DNA of 51,158 nt from an uncultured Ellagibacter sp. (GCA_934654815.1 CAKUGU010000012.1:1-51158); one strand, 5' to 3'; shown: positions 8,282-16,396, counted from the stretch's first letter. A program made the numbers and translations. Notes: a model not told the origin generated them from the sequence alone.

Positions 8282-9562
8282 ATGTCGAACGAAATCATCA
8301 TCGTCGAGGGAAACGACACGCTCACCGGCGAGGTCCGCGTGTCGGGTGCGAAGAACTCGGCGCTCAAGCTGATCGCCGCCGCGCTTCTCGGGCAGGGGAA
8401 GACCGTGCTCCACAACGTGCCGCGCATCTCCGACATCGAGATCATGTCGCAGGTCCTGCGCTGCCTTGGCGCCGAGGTCGAGCGCGCTGAGAACCATTCG
8501 CTCATCGTCGACACGACGAACGTCGACAAGTGCGAGACGCCCTATGAGCTCGTTTCCAAGATGCGCGCGAGCATCTCGGTGCTCGGGCCTCTCATCGGCC
8601 GGTTCGGCGAGGCCCACGTTGCGATGCCGGGCGGGTGCCAGATCGGCGCGCGCAAGATCGACATGCACCTCGTGGGGCTTCACGCGCTTGGCGTCAATTT
8701 CGACAACAAGCACGGCGTCCTGCATGCGACGACGCCGAACGGGCTGCATGGCGCCCATATCATGCTGGAGTTCCCGAGCGTCGGCGCGACCGAGAACACG
8801 CTCATGGCCGCCGTCGTCGCGAAGGGCACCACCGTCATCGAGAACGCCGCCCGCGAACCCGAGATCGCCGACTTGGCCAATATGCTCGTGAGCATGGGCG
8901 CACGCGTGACCGGCGCCGGTACCTCGTCGATCCACGTCGAGGGCGTGCCGCTCTCCTCCATGAAGCCGTGCGAGCATACGACGGTGGGCGACCGCATCGA
9001 AGCGGGGACCTTCCTCGTCGGCGGCGCCCTCACCGGCGGCCCGGTGACGGTTCGGGGCATCGATCCGTCTTTCCTCCGGATGGCGCTCATGAAGCTGTCG
9101 GCGATGGGATGCGACATCGACACCGGCGAGGATTGGATCACCGTGAAGCGCGAAGGGCCGCTCCGCGCTATCGACATCCAGACGCTTCCGCACCCCGGCT
9201 TCCCGACCGATCTCCAAGCGCAGTTCATGCTGCTCGCGTCGCTTGCGCAGGGCCCGTCGGTCATCACCGAGAACGTGTTCGAGAATCGTTTCATGTTCGC
9301 CGCCGAGCTTTCGCGCATGGGCGCCGACATCACGATCGAGGATCATCACGCGCTCGTGCATGGTGTGCCGCATCTGCAGGGCGCTCCCGTGAAGGCGACG
9401 GATCTGCGCGCAGGTGCGGCCCTCGTCCTCGCCGGCATCGTCGCCGAGGGGGAGACGCGCGTCCACGAGATCCGTCACATCGACCGCGGGTACGAAAACT
9501 ATGTCGGCAAGCTCTCGTCGCTCGGTGCGAACGTTTCCCGCGTCGCCGTGGAAGAGGAATAG
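8282..9562 (+). CDS. murA: UDP-N-acetylglucosamine 1-carboxyvinyltransferase MurA
   Basis: This 426-residue cytosolic enzyme catalyses the first committed step of peptidoglycan synthesis, transferring enolpyruvate from PEP to UDP-GlcNAc. It has the EPSP-synthase-like fold, the N-terminal VSGAKNSALKL motif, and the catalytic Cys119 in MPGGCQIGARKIDMHL (Cys115 in E. coli). This is the cysteine form expected to be fosfomycin-sensitive. The ATG at 8282 has AGAAGG 8 nt upstream. The in-frame GTG at 8273 overlaps that ribosome-binding site and is rejected. An LCP-like gene follows after 12 nt. Confidence 0.97.
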   Translation: MSNEIIIVEGNDTLTGEVRVSGAKNSALKLIAAALLGQGKTVLHNVPRISDIEIMSQVLRCLGAEVERAENHSLIVDTTNVDKCETPYELVSKMRASISVLGPLIGRFGEAHVAMPGGCQIGARKIDMHLVGLHALGVNFDNKHGVLHATTPNGLHGAHIMLEFPSVGATENTLMAAVVAKGTTVIENAAREPEIADLANMLVSMGARVTGAGTSSIHVEGVPLSSMKPCEHTTVGDRIEAGTFLVGGALTGGPVTVRGIDPSFLRMALMKLSAMGCDIDTGEDWITVKREGPLRAIDIQTLPHPGFPTDLQAQFMLLASLAQGPSVITENVFENRFMFAAELSRMGADITIEDHHALVHGVPHLQGAPVKATDLRAGAALVLAGIVAEGETRVHEIRHIDRGYENYVGKLSSLGANVSRVAVEEE

Positions 9563-9574
9563 GTTTCGCCGCCG

Positions 9575-11077
9575 ATGCTCAAGAAGAACAAAGGATTCAG
9601 CGCGGCCCAATCGAAGCACACGTCGCGCACGATGAACGACTCGACCATCGGAACGCACGTCACGCGCGGCGGTGCGCCTCGGCATGCTCGCCGCATGAAC
9701 GCTTCGTCGGTCGGGTTCTCCAACTCGCGCAAGAAGCGGCGCGCGGCGCGCGGCATCGTCGAGACGGTCGTCCCCGACACCTCGACCCGCGAAAGCTACC
9801 ATGCGTATTCTCGCCGCGTGAATCAGCGCGGCTACATCCAGGACGTGCAGCGCAAGAGCAGCGCCAAGCGCGCGCTCGTTGGGGTGGTATCGGTGCTTGT
9901 GATCGCCCTTGTCGCGGTGGGCGTGGGCGTCGCGGTCTTCTTCAACGCCTCGAACTCGAAGCTTTCGCTCGTCGACTCGAACGCGAAAAACGCCCTTGCC
10001 GCTGCGAAGGACGGGGAACCGTATTACGTGCTGTGCACGGCCGATCTCGGGTCCCCGAAGGGAACCTCGGGACCCGAGAACGACGCGTATCTGCTCGTCC
10101 GCGTCGACGAGGCGTCGCGTGTGCTCACTGCCGTGTCCATTCCCTCGAACCTTGCGGTGAACCTGTCGGACGGTAAGACCCATCCGCTTTACGATGCCGA
10201 GACGCTCGGCGGCGACGAGGCGCTCGTGAACGCCGTGGCGAGCTTTTCCGGCGTCAGCATCGCGCACATCGTCAAGACCGATGAGGCGGGTTTGAAGGGC
10301 CTCGTCGATTTGGCGGGCGGCGTCGGCGTGACGCTTTCCGAGGACGTCGACGACCCGTACGCGGGCGACATCTACCTCGCCTCGGGCGACCAGGTGCTCG
10401 ACGGGGACAGCGCGGTCGTCATGCTGCGGGCGAGCAACTACACAGACGGCGTCGAGACGCAGGCCGCCAACAGGACGTCGTTCATGCGCGCGCTTGCCGA
10501 GCGGCTTCTCGAAGCGGGCGGGCTCGATTTCGCGACCGAGCTCGACTCGATCGCGCAGGGACTTCAGACCGACCTCTCGTCGTCGCAGGTCATCTCGCTC
10601 GCGAACGGGCTTCGGCCCTTGAGCAGCGCGACGGTCTACACGGCGTGCGTGCCCGGCAGCGCAGGCGACGCTGACGGCACATCGGTGTTCAACGCGTCCT
10701 CGTCGCAGTGGAAAGCGGTCATGGAAAGCGTGAACGCGGGGGCCGACCCCTCGGCATCGCAAGAGACCGAGACGGTGTCCGATCCCACGGGCATCACCGT
10801 CGAGATCCGCAACGGCGGCGGCGTCGTCGGCGTCGGCGCGAAGATGGGCGCGTTGCTCGGAAGCAAGGGCTTTTCTGTCGGTACTATCGGCAATGTCGAC
10901 GACTCGGGCAACTACACCGACACGCTTGTCATCTACCGCGACGAGGCCTATAAAGCCGCTGCGAACACGATCGTGAAGATGATCGACACGGGGCGTGCGG
11001 TGAACGGCGGCGACTACTACAGCTTCAACACCAACGTGCTCGTGATCGTCGGCAAGGACTGGCAGCCGATAGAATGA
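9575..11077 (+). CDS. LytR-CpsA-Psr (LCP)-like protein with LytR_C domain, degenerate active site
   Basis: This 500-residue membrane-anchored protein has a basic cytoplasmic N-terminus (about 1-95), one transmembrane segment (about 98-122), an LCP-like extracellular domain (about 148-345) and a C-terminal LytR_C domain (about 408-490, starting ITVEIRNGGGVVGVG). LCP enzymes attach glycopolymers to peptidoglycan. Fold landmarks are present (ENDAYLLVRVDE, VSIPSNLAVNL, HPLYDAETLGGDEALVNAVASFSG, GLVDLAGGVGV). The usual catalytic arginine of the 'SIPRD' motif is replaced: S188-I-P-S-N192. The other arginine positions near 'DxR' and 'RSD' are also lost. It may be a non-catalytic or regulatory paralog. 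It lies directly behind murA in an envelope context. Confidence 0.8.
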   Translation: MLKKNKGFSAAQSKHTSRTMNDSTIGTHVTRGGAPRHARRMNASSVGFSNSRKKRRAARGIVETVVPDTSTRESYHAYSRRVNQRGYIQDVQRKSSAKRALVGVVSVLVIALVAVGVGVAVFFNASNSKLSLVDSNAKNALAAAKDGEPYYVLCTADLGSPKGTSGPENDAYLLVRVDEASRVLTAVSIPSNLAVNLSDGKTHPLYDAETLGGDEALVNAVASFSGVSIAHIVKTDEAGLKGLVDLAGGVGVTLSEDVDDPYAGDIYLASGDQVLDGDSAVVMLRASNYTDGVETQAANRTSFMRALAERLLEAGGLDFATELDSIAQGLQTDLSSSQVISLANGLRPLSSATVYTACVPGSAGDADGTSVFNASSSQWKAVMESVNAGADPSASQETETVSDPTGITVEIRNGGGVVGVGAKMGALLGSKGFSVGTIGNVDDSGNYTDTLVIYRDEAYKAAANTIVKMIDTGRAVNGGDYYSFNTNVLVIVGKDWQPIE

Positions 11078-11173
11078 CCCGAGGCGAGACGTTTCCCGCT
11101 TGTTTCATGTGGGAGCTTATCCGCTATGGTAAGATTATCGCCTGAGCTTATACATCTTGAAAAAGGAGTACTC

Positions 11174-11413
11174 ATGGTAGAGAAATCCGATGTGGCTGCC
11201 GTGCTCGAGCTTATCCGTCCGAGCCTGCAGGCCGACGGCGGCGACGTCACGCTCATCGACGTCGACGAGAACGGCGTCGTAACCGTCGAGCTTCAGGGCG
11301 CCTGCAAGGGCTGCCCGATGTCCGAGATGACGCTGGCGAACGGCGTCGAGCGCATCCTCAAGGAGCGCGTGCCGGGCGTCGAGCGCGTCGTCCCGTATCA
11401 CGAAGGGTTCTAA
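11174..11413 (+). CDS. NifU C-terminal domain (Nfu-type) Fe-S scaffold
   Basis: This 79-residue protein has the single Nfu domain: QADGGDVTLIDVDENG..VELQGACKGCPMSEMTLANGVERILKERVPGV. Cys44 and Cys47 (CxxC) would bind a [4Fe-4S] cluster at a dimer interface for transfer to apo-proteins. The ATG at 11174 is set by AAAAGGAG 6 nt upstream; an in-frame start at 11126 would place the ribosome-binding site inside the gene. Weak promoter-like sequence (TTGTTT 11100-11105, TATGGT 11125-11130) precedes it. Cluster delivery suits a cell with Fe-S fumarase and two radical SAM proteins nearby. Confidence 0.93.
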   Translation: MVEKSDVAAVLELIRPSLQADGGDVTLIDVDENGVVTVELQGACKGCPMSEMTLANGVERILKERVPGVERVVPYHEGF

Positions 11414-11438
11414 CGAGGCGCGTCGATTCGAGACGAGG

Positions 11439-11473
11439 CGAAGGGCGGGGGAGCACCCCGCCCTTCGTTGTTT
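11439..11473 (+). terminator. Intrinsic terminator after nfu
   Basis: A 12-bp perfect stem, CGAAGGGCGGGG (11439-11450) with CCCCGCCCTTCG (11456-11467), is followed by TTGTTT. Confidence 0.75.
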
Positions 11474-11505
11474 GGCGAGGCCTTCGGGTTCGAAAGAGGG
11501 GAATC

Positions 11506-11796
11506 ATGCCACATTGTTGGGAACAGCGCGGATGCGACGACGAGATGCAATCCCGTTGCCCGCACAACACGCCGGGCGAGCCGTGTCCGGCCGACTGCCA
11601 TTTCGCCGCGTGCTTCAGGCCGACGCACGAGGTGTGCGACGACTTCGCGGTGCTGCTCAACCCGGATCTGGGGTTCGACGCCGCCGTCAAGGAAGTGTGC
11701 CATTTCTGCACGTTCTTCCTCACGCACGGGCCAAGCATCGAGGAATGCCCGCGGATGGAGCACAAGCTCGGCAGCCGAAGCCGCTTCATCCTGTAG
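11506..11796 (+). CDS. Cysteine-rich small protein, CWE-type
   Basis: This 96-residue protein contains ten cysteines: a CWEQRGC start, CP and CPADC motifs, and a CHFC pair in the second half. The opening recalls the small 'CWE...C...CP' Fe-S or metal-binding proteins of anaerobes (two-CW-type), but I cannot assign a family firmly. There is no signal peptide or membrane segment, so it should be cytosolic and probably binds a metal or cluster. GAAAGAGGGG precedes the ATG. It lies between the nfu terminator and the promoter of the zinc-ribbon/lgt unit, so it is probably monocistronic. Confidence 0.75.
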   Translation: MPHCWEQRGCDDEMQSRCPHNTPGEPCPADCHFAACFRPTHEVCDDFAVLLNPDLGFDAAVKEVCHFCTFFLTHGPSIEECPRMEHKLGSRSRFIL

Positions 11797-11842
11797 CGCG
11801 CGGCCGCCGCTCGCACGTTTCGCGCGGCGTCTTCGTGCGAAC

Positions 11843-11851
11843 TGGTACAAT
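11843..11851 (+). promoter_or_regulatory. Extended -10 promoter for the zinc-ribbon/lgt unit
   Basis: TGG followed by TACAAT (11846-11851) makes an extended -10 element. No convincing -35 hexamer is visible. The start near 11858 lies about 48 nt before the first gene. Confidence 0.5.
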
Positions 11852-11905
11852 GCTCGTAAGACGACGGACGGATTCTGCGGAAGAATGCGGAAGAGGGGTG
11901 TTATC

Positions 11906-12124
11906 GTGGCTGTGGGCTTGCGCTGTCCCGCATGCGGGGAAAAGGACCTCGACATATGCAGCTATGAGTCGATGATGGTCCTTCGGAACGACATCGCCCT
12001 GTTCACGCTTCGGTGCCCGAAATGCGCGGCGCGCATCTCGTCCGTGCAAACGATTCCGCTCGCCCTTCGCGAGGAAGTGCGGTTCGCCGCGATCGAAGTC
12101 GGCGCGGGAATGGGGAGGGAATAG
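11906..12124 (+). CDS. Small zinc-ribbon protein
   Basis: This 72-residue protein has two CxxC pairs (CPAC at 7-10, CPKC at 37-40) typical of a zinc ribbon, then an amphipathic Arg/Glu-rich tail. The GTG at 11906 is preferred because AAGAGGGG lies 7 nt upstream; an in-frame ATG at 11885 would add seven residues. The function is unknown. It ends 5 nt before the lgt start and its last codons contain the lgt ribosome-binding site, so the two genes are translationally coupled. Confidence 0.65.
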   Translation: MAVGLRCPACGEKDLDICSYESMMVLRNDIALFTLRCPKCAARISSVQTIPLALREEVRFAAIEVGAGMGRE

Positions 12125-12129
12125 CCTTC

Positions 12130-12963
12130 TTGCTTAACGACATCTATCAACATCTCGACCCGGTCGCCTTCGCGATCGGGCCGTTTACTGTTCGCTGGTA
12201 TGGCATCGCCTACGTGCTCGGTTTCATCTGCGCGGCGCTTCTCATCGTGCGCCTTTCACGCAGGTGGAAGGTGCGGGTAGATTCCGATTCGCTCATCACC
12301 ATCATGCTCTGCGTCGTCATCGGCATCATCCTCGGCGGGAGGCTCGGCTACGTCCTCTTCTACGGTGACGGCTACTACTTCCAGCACCCCGAGGACATCC
12401 TCGCGTTCTCGAAGGGAGGCATGAGCTTCCACGGCGGGCTCATCGGCGCGCTGCTTTCGGGCATCGTTGCCGCGCGCCTGACCCATATCCCTTACCTTAC
12501 GCTCGCCGACATGGGGTGCATCGTCGCCCCGGTCGGGCTGTTCTTCGGGCGCTGCGCGAACTTCGTGAACGGAGAGCTGTGGGGAGCCGTGACCGACGCG
12601 CCCTGGGGTGTGGTGTTCGGCGGCGCCGCGGGAATGCTGCCGCGCCATCCCTCGCAGCTCTACGAGGCGCTGCTCGAGGGCGTGCTTCTGTTCATCGTGC
12701 TGTTCGCCCTTTCCCGAAAGATGCCGCCGCGCCCCCAAGGGACGTTCCTCGGCACCTTCCTCGTGTTGTACGGATGTTTTCGGTTCGCTATCGAATTCGT
12801 CCGCGAGCCGGATGCCCAGCTAGGATATCTGTGGGGCGGTTGGCTCACGATGGGGCAGGTGCTCTCGGTCCCCCTTATCGTGGTCGGCGTGTGCGTGCTC
12901 GCTTATGCACTTATTGCGAAGAAGTCTCAACAAGGACTTCCTATCGATACTGATTCTCGGTAA
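12130..12963 (+). CDS. lgt: Prolipoprotein diacylglyceryl transferase Lgt
   Basis: This 277-residue integral membrane enzyme moves diacylglycerol from phosphatidylglycerol to the lipobox cysteine of prelipoproteins. It has about seven hydrophobic helices, WYGIAYVLGF near the N-terminus, GGMSFHGGLIGALLSG, the signature GRCANFVNGELWG (usually GRIGNFINGE) and HPSQLYEALLEG. The start is a TTG at 12130, supported by GGGGAGGGA 9 nt upstream and by the family length of about 280. In-frame codons further upstream fall inside the preceding zinc-ribbon gene. A lipoprotein substrate is encoded at 46103-47098. Confidence 0.95.
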   Translation: MLNDIYQHLDPVAFAIGPFTVRWYGIAYVLGFICAALLIVRLSRRWKVRVDSDSLITIMLCVVIGIILGGRLGYVLFYGDGYYFQHPEDILAFSKGGMSFHGGLIGALLSGIVAARLTHIPYLTLADMGCIVAPVGLFFGRCANFVNGELWGAVTDAPWGVVFGGAAGMLPRHPSQLYEALLEGVLLFIVLFALSRKMPPRPQGTFLGTFLVLYGCFRFAIEFVREPDAQLGYLWGGWLTMGQVLSVPLIVVGVCVLAYALIAKKSQQGLPIDTDSR

Positions 12964-13007
12964 CATGGCAGACAGAGCGGGCGCGCCGCGTGCGAATCGC
13001 CCGCCGG

Positions 13008-13026
13008 GCACGGCAAAACGCCGTGC
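13008..13026 (+). terminator. Hairpin after lgt
   Basis: GCACGGC (13008-13014) pairs with GCCGTGC (13020-13026). Only GCTTTC follows, so termination would be weak. It may separate lgt from the next gene or simply stabilise the mRNA end. Confidence 0.35.
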
Positions 13027-13055
13027 GCTTTCAGGGGGTTTGGAAAGGAATCGCC

Positions 13056-13436
13056 ATGGATGTGAAATTCTTCAAGTGCAATCATTGCGGCAATGTCGCC
13101 GTGAAACCGTTCGATAAGAAGGCGCCGCTTTCGTGCTGCGGCGAGAAGATGAGCGAGCTTGTCGCCAACTCGACCGACGCCGCTGACGAGAAGCACGTTC
13201 CCGTTGTCGCGGTCGAGGGGAACGCCGTCCACGTCGAAGTCGGCAGCGTCGAGCACCCGATGACCGACGAGCACCTCATCGCGTTCGTCTGCCTCGTCAC
13301 CGAGAAGGGCTACCAGATCGTCGAGCTCTCCTCGGCTGACAAGCCTCAAGCCGACTTCGTCGTGGCTGCGGGCGACGTGCCGGTGAAGGTGTACGAGTAC
13401 TGCAACCTGCACGGGCTCTGGGTCGCGGAAGTTTAG
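13056..13436 (+). CDS. dfx: Desulfoferrodoxin (superoxide reductase)
   Basis: This 126-residue cytosolic protein reduces superoxide to peroxide without making oxygen, as in many anaerobes. The N-terminal desulforedoxin domain has Cys8, Cys11, Cys27 and Cys28 for the Fe(SCys)4 centre. The catalytic centre ligands are all present: His47 (in EKHVPV), His67 (HPM), His73, Cys116 and His119 (CNLHGLW), plus the Glu45-Lys46 pair before the first histidine. It is therefore a complete two-iron enzyme. The ATG at 13056 has GGAAAGGA upstream. A rubredoxin partner is not in the window. Confidence 0.96.
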   Translation: MDVKFFKCNHCGNVAVKPFDKKAPLSCCGEKMSELVANSTDAADEKHVPVVAVEGNAVHVEVGSVEHPMTDEHLIAFVCLVTEKGYQIVELSSADKPQADFVVAAGDVPVKVYEYCNLHGLWVAEV

Positions 13437-13477
13437 GACGAGGCGGATCGGGCAACCGCGTCTTCGCATGGGCGGCA

Positions 13478-13513
13478 CGGGGGTCGATTCCATCGGATCG
13501 GCCTCCCGTTTTA
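13478..13513 (+). terminator. Probable terminator after desulfoferrodoxin
   Basis: CGGGGGTCGAT (13478-13488) pairs imperfectly with ATCGGCCTCCCG (13497-13508) and is followed by TTTTA. Confidence 0.5.
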
Positions 13514-13515
13514 TG

Positions 13516-13543
13516 TTGCATTCGCAAAAGGATATGCTATTAT
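13516..13543 (+). promoter_or_regulatory. Promoter of rpmE
   Basis: TTGCAT (13516-13521), a 16-nt spacer and TATTAT (13538-13543) preceded by TGC (extended -10). The start near 13550 gives a leader of about 50 nt that ends in AAAGGAG before rpmE. Confidence 0.75.
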
Positions 13544-13598
13544 AAAAAGGCTTGTCTCGCCTTGGTCGGAAACCAAGGCATGGTAAAGGAGAACCAAC

Positions 13599-14069
13599 AT
13601 GAAGCAAGGAATCCATCCGGATTACGTCGAGTGCACCGTTACGTGCACGTGCGGCAACACGTTCAAGACCCGCTCCACCAAGCCTGAGCTGCGCGTTGAC
13701 ATCTGCAACGCCTGCCACCCGTTCTTCACGGGCCAGCAGAAGTTCATCGACACCGGTGGACGCGTCCAGCGCTTCGCCGACAAGTTCGGCTCTGCGAAGG
13801 ACATGGTTGCCGAGCGCGAGGCCGCCAAGAAGGCCAAGCGCGCTGCTGCCGTCGCCGAGGCCGAAGCCGCCAAGAAGGCTGAGCGCGAGAAGAAGGCCGC
13901 TGAAAAGGCCAAGCGCGCCGAAGAGTACGCCAAGAAGGCCGAGGAAGAGGCTGCCCGCGCTGCTGAGGCCGCCGCTGCCGCTGAAGCTGAAGGCGCTGCT
14001 GCCGAGGAAGCCGCTGCCGACGCCGAGGCCGAAGCTGCCCTCGAAGTCGAGACTCCGGCTGCCGAATAG
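13599..14069 (+). CDS. rpmE: 50S ribosomal protein L31 with long Ala/Lys/Glu tail
   Basis: Residues 1-70 of this 156-residue protein are a complete zinc-type L31 ([20 protein letters not shown]) with zinc ligands Cys16, Cys18, Cys36 and Cys39. L31 bridges the ribosomal subunits at the central protuberance. The usual length is 66-75 residues. Here about 85 extra residues follow, made almost only of Ala, Glu, Lys and Arg, turning purely acidic/Ala-rich at the end. This predicts a long charged helix or coiled coil. The tail has the same codon style as the body and runs to a clean terminator, so it is not a frameshift artefact. Confidence 0.95.
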   Translation: MKQGIHPDYVECTVTCTCGNTFKTRSTKPELRVDICNACHPFFTGQQKFIDTGGRVQRFADKFGSAKDMVAEREAAKKAKRAAAVAEAEAAKKAEREKKAAEKAKRAEEYAKKAEEEAARAAEAAAAAEAEGAAAEEAAADAEAEAALEVETPAAE

Positions 14070-14082
14070 CTTTTCTTGCACG

Positions 14083-14117
14083 AAAAAAGACCCGAGCGTT
14101 TGCTCGGGTCTTTTTTT
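14083..14117. terminator. Bidirectional terminator between rpmE and the Mop gene
   Basis: AAAAAAGACCCGAGC (14083-14097) pairs perfectly with GCTCGGGTCTTTTTT (14102-14116). The T-tract serves the plus strand and the A-tract serves the minus strand, so this one hairpin stops both convergent genes. Confidence 0.93.
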
Positions 14118-14131
14118 ACGCTCGGAGGCGG

Positions 14132-14560
14132 TTAGTCGTCGATGCCTATCATGATGTCGCTCGACTTCATGATGGCCACGGCGGGACTGCCGACCTCGAG
14201 CCCCAGATCCTTGATGGCGGCGTTGGTGATCGAGCCGGTGATGATGTTGCCGTCTTCGAGTTCGAGCGAGACGCGGCCGTTCACCGCCCCGGCGCGGATC
14301 GTGCTCACCTGGCCGACGAGCTGGTTGCGCGCCGAAAGGTTCGTAAGCGGTTCCGTTCCGCTCGCGAACATGACGTGGCTGGCCTTCACGATGGCGTAGG
14401 CAGGCATGCCGACCTTAAGCTTGAGGTCGCGGATCGCCTCCATCGTGATGCTCGAGATGAGCGTCGTGCCCCCCACCTCGATCGAGACGATGCCGTTCAC
14501 CGCCCCGTCCTCGATGTTCGCGATCGTGCCCTTCATGACGTTGCGTGCCGAAATGCGCAT
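14132..14560 (-). CDS. Tandem-Mop (molbindin) molybdate-binding protein
   Basis: This 142-residue protein is made of two Mop/TOBE repeats: SARNVMKGTIANIEDGAVNGIVSIEV (about 4-70) and SARNQLVGQVSTIRAGAVNGRVSLEL (about 72-138). Such di-Mop proteins bind molybdate or tungstate in the cytosol for storage or homeostasis. The start is set by GGGGAAGAAGAAC before the ATG at 14560; the longer frame upstream has no family similarity. Eggerthellaceae typically carry many molybdoenzymes, which fits. There is no DNA-binding domain, so it is not a ModE regulator. Confidence 0.88.
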   Translation of the reverse strand: MRISARNVMKGTIANIEDGAVNGIVSIEVGGTTLISSITMEAIRDLKLKVGMPAYAIVKASHVMFASGTEPLTNLSARNQLVGQVSTIRAGAVNGRVSLELEDGNIITGSITNAAIKDLGLEVGSPAVAIMKSSDIMIGIDD

Positions 14561-14664
14561 GTTCTTCTTCCCCTTCGCTTTCGGTTCTTGTTTCAATCCC
14601 TTGGTCTCAAGTATAGAGAACCCTCTCTGCGGGCACAACGCCCGGCTGTTTCCGGGACGGGCCC

Positions 14665-15564
14665 CTAATCTTCCTCGACGTTCCACGAGATGTGCGCCCA
14701 ACTTATGACGCGCGGCGTGGCAAGGCGGAGAACTCCCTGCTCAACGCCCTTTTCATCGGGCTTCCCGGCGTTCTCGTTCTCCACGAGCTGGGACTCAACC
14801 CAGGGCCGAAGCTTCGCGAGCGCTATCTGAACGCGCTTCTCGGGCACGAACGCGGCCTGCGACTCGACCATTCCCCGGTACTTCGCGACGGCGTCGTCGA
14901 CCGAGGAGAACGTGTCGAGACGGGTGCTCTTGATGTAGCCGACCTCAGGCTCGAACCCGAGGTTCACGAGCATGGCGATGGCGTAGAGGTGGTCGCGGCC
15001 GACGCGGTTCGCGAGCCCGAGCGCGTCGAGGACGCGCGCGTCGGTGCGGGGGGAGGACCCGGTGGGGAGCGTGATGGCGACGCGCCTGCGTGCGACCGCC
15101 GAGAGCTTCAGGAGCGCGAGGCGCATGTCGTCGACCGCGATGGAACGCGACGCGGTGCACACATCATGCGAGCGGGGGGCGACGCCGTGCTCTTCCCAGT
15201 CGTCTTCCCAGCTCATCTGGATGGTCTCGATGCCCGTGACGCCGTCTTTCCCTGCGCGCTCGCGAAGGCCCGAAAGCATGCCGCCCGAGAAGTCCGCCGC
15301 GGTGACCTTGTGCCCCGACGCCGCGAGCGGGAGCGCTATGGCGCCCGTGCCGCAACCCATGTCGAAGACGCTTTCGCCGTCGCGCACCTGCGCGAGCGTA
15401 AGGAAGCGCTCGACGTAGGGATTGGGCGAGTCCTTCGTCGTGAAGGTCTTCGCCCGCTCGTCCCAATAGGTTGCGTCGTCGACGTGGCGCCGCGCGTGCT
15501 GCAGCTCCTTCCACTCGGCGTTCCAGTCGGTGGTGGTGAGCAGGGGCGTGAACGAGTTATCCAT
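14665..15564 (-). CDS. Class I SAM-dependent methyltransferase
   Basis: This 299-residue protein has the Rossmann methyltransferase motif I VFDMGCGTGAIALPLA (about 66-81), an acidic end of strand 2 (VTAADFS) and an SRSIAVDD segment at about 137-144. The substrate cannot be told from sequence. N- and C-terminal arms (WNAEWKELQ..., ...VISWAHISWNVEED) extend beyond the core. It reads toward the Mop gene with a gap of about 105 nt, so the two may share transcription. A role linked to molybdenum metabolism is only a guess from position. Confidence 0.75.
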   Translation of the reverse strand: MDNSFTPLLTTTDWNAEWKELQHARRHVDDATYWDERAKTFTTKDSPNPYVERFLTLAQVRDGESVFDMGCGTGAIALPLAASGHKVTAADFSGGMLSGLRERAGKDGVTGIETIQMSWEDDWEEHGVAPRSHDVCTASRSIAVDDMRLALLKLSAVARRRVAITLPTGSSPRTDARVLDALGLANRVGRDHLYAIAMLVNLGFEPEVGYIKSTRLDTFSSVDDAVAKYRGMVESQAAFVPEKRVQIALAKLRPWVESQLVENENAGKPDEKGVEQGVLRLATPRVISWAHISWNVEED

Positions 15565-15715
15565 AGGCGGGTGCCCTTTCCGTGTTAAGTCGGCCTTCCG
15601 CGCGAATGTGCGCGGGGCCCTTCCTCCTCTTTGGTTATCATACTAGCAAACCATGTCTTTATTTCCAGACGAGTATCAATTGGATGGGGCGATCCCATCA
15701 CGTGAGGAGCAAACC

Positions 15716-16396
15716 ATGCATGTTGAGCTGCTGTACCATACCCCCGACCCTGAGCGCGCCATCGCGACCGCGGCGCGCCTGTGCTATGCACCCGTCGGCG
15801 CGGCCGAGCTCATGGAGACGATGCCCGACGAGCGCGTGAAGAGCGTTCTTTCCACCATTATGGAAAGCGGGCACTTCTCCACGCTCGAGCACGCGAGCTA
15901 CACCTTCGCCATCGACGGGGTGTCGCGCGCGCTGACCCACCAGCTCGTGCGCCATCGCCTCGCGAGCTTCAACCAGCAAAGCCAGCGCTACGTCAAGTTC
16001 AAGGACGGCGTCGACGTCGTTGTTCCCGATTCCGTGAAGGCGACGCCTGAAACCCAGGCCGTGTTCGACGAGGCCATCGACGCCTGCGTCTCCGCGTACA
16101 AGAAGCTGCTCGACGCCGGCGTTCCCGCCGAGGACGCGCGCTACCTTCTGCCGAACGCGGCGGAAAGCAAGATCGTGGTCACGATGAACGTGCGCGAGCT
16201 TCTGCACTTCTTCAACCTGCGCTGCTGCAACCGCGCCCAATGGGAGATCCGCGAGATGGCGCACCGCATGCTCGAGCTCGTGCGCCCGACCGCTCCGTTC
16301 GTGTTCGCCGCCGCCGGCGCGCCGTGCGTGTCGGGAACGTGCCCCGAGGGCAAGATGAGCTGCGGGAACCCCTATCCGCACGTGAAGAGGGGCTAG
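15716..16396 (+). CDS. thyX: Flavin-dependent thymidylate synthase ThyX
   Basis: This 226-residue enzyme makes dTMP from dUMP using methylene-tetrahydrofolate and FADH2. The ThyX signature RHRxxSxNxxSxR is complete at residues 79-91 (RHRLASFNQQSQR). ESGHFSTLEHASYTFAIDGVSRAL and the C-terminal NVRELLHFFNLR helix also match. The ATG at 15716 is preferred because GTGAGGAG lies just upstream; an in-frame ATG at 15653 would add 21 residues of non-family sequence. It is followed after 3 nt by the DUF1385 gene. Confidence 0.95.
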   Translation: MHVELLYHTPDPERAIATAARLCYAPVGAAELMETMPDERVKSVLSTIMESGHFSTLEHASYTFAIDGVSRALTHQLVRHRLASFNQQSQRYVKFKDGVDVVVPDSVKATPETQAVFDEAIDACVSAYKKLLDAGVPAEDARYLLPNAAESKIVVTMNVRELLHFFNLRCCNRAQWEIREMAHRMLELVRPTAPFVFAAAGAPCVSGTCPEGKMSCGNPYPHVKRG

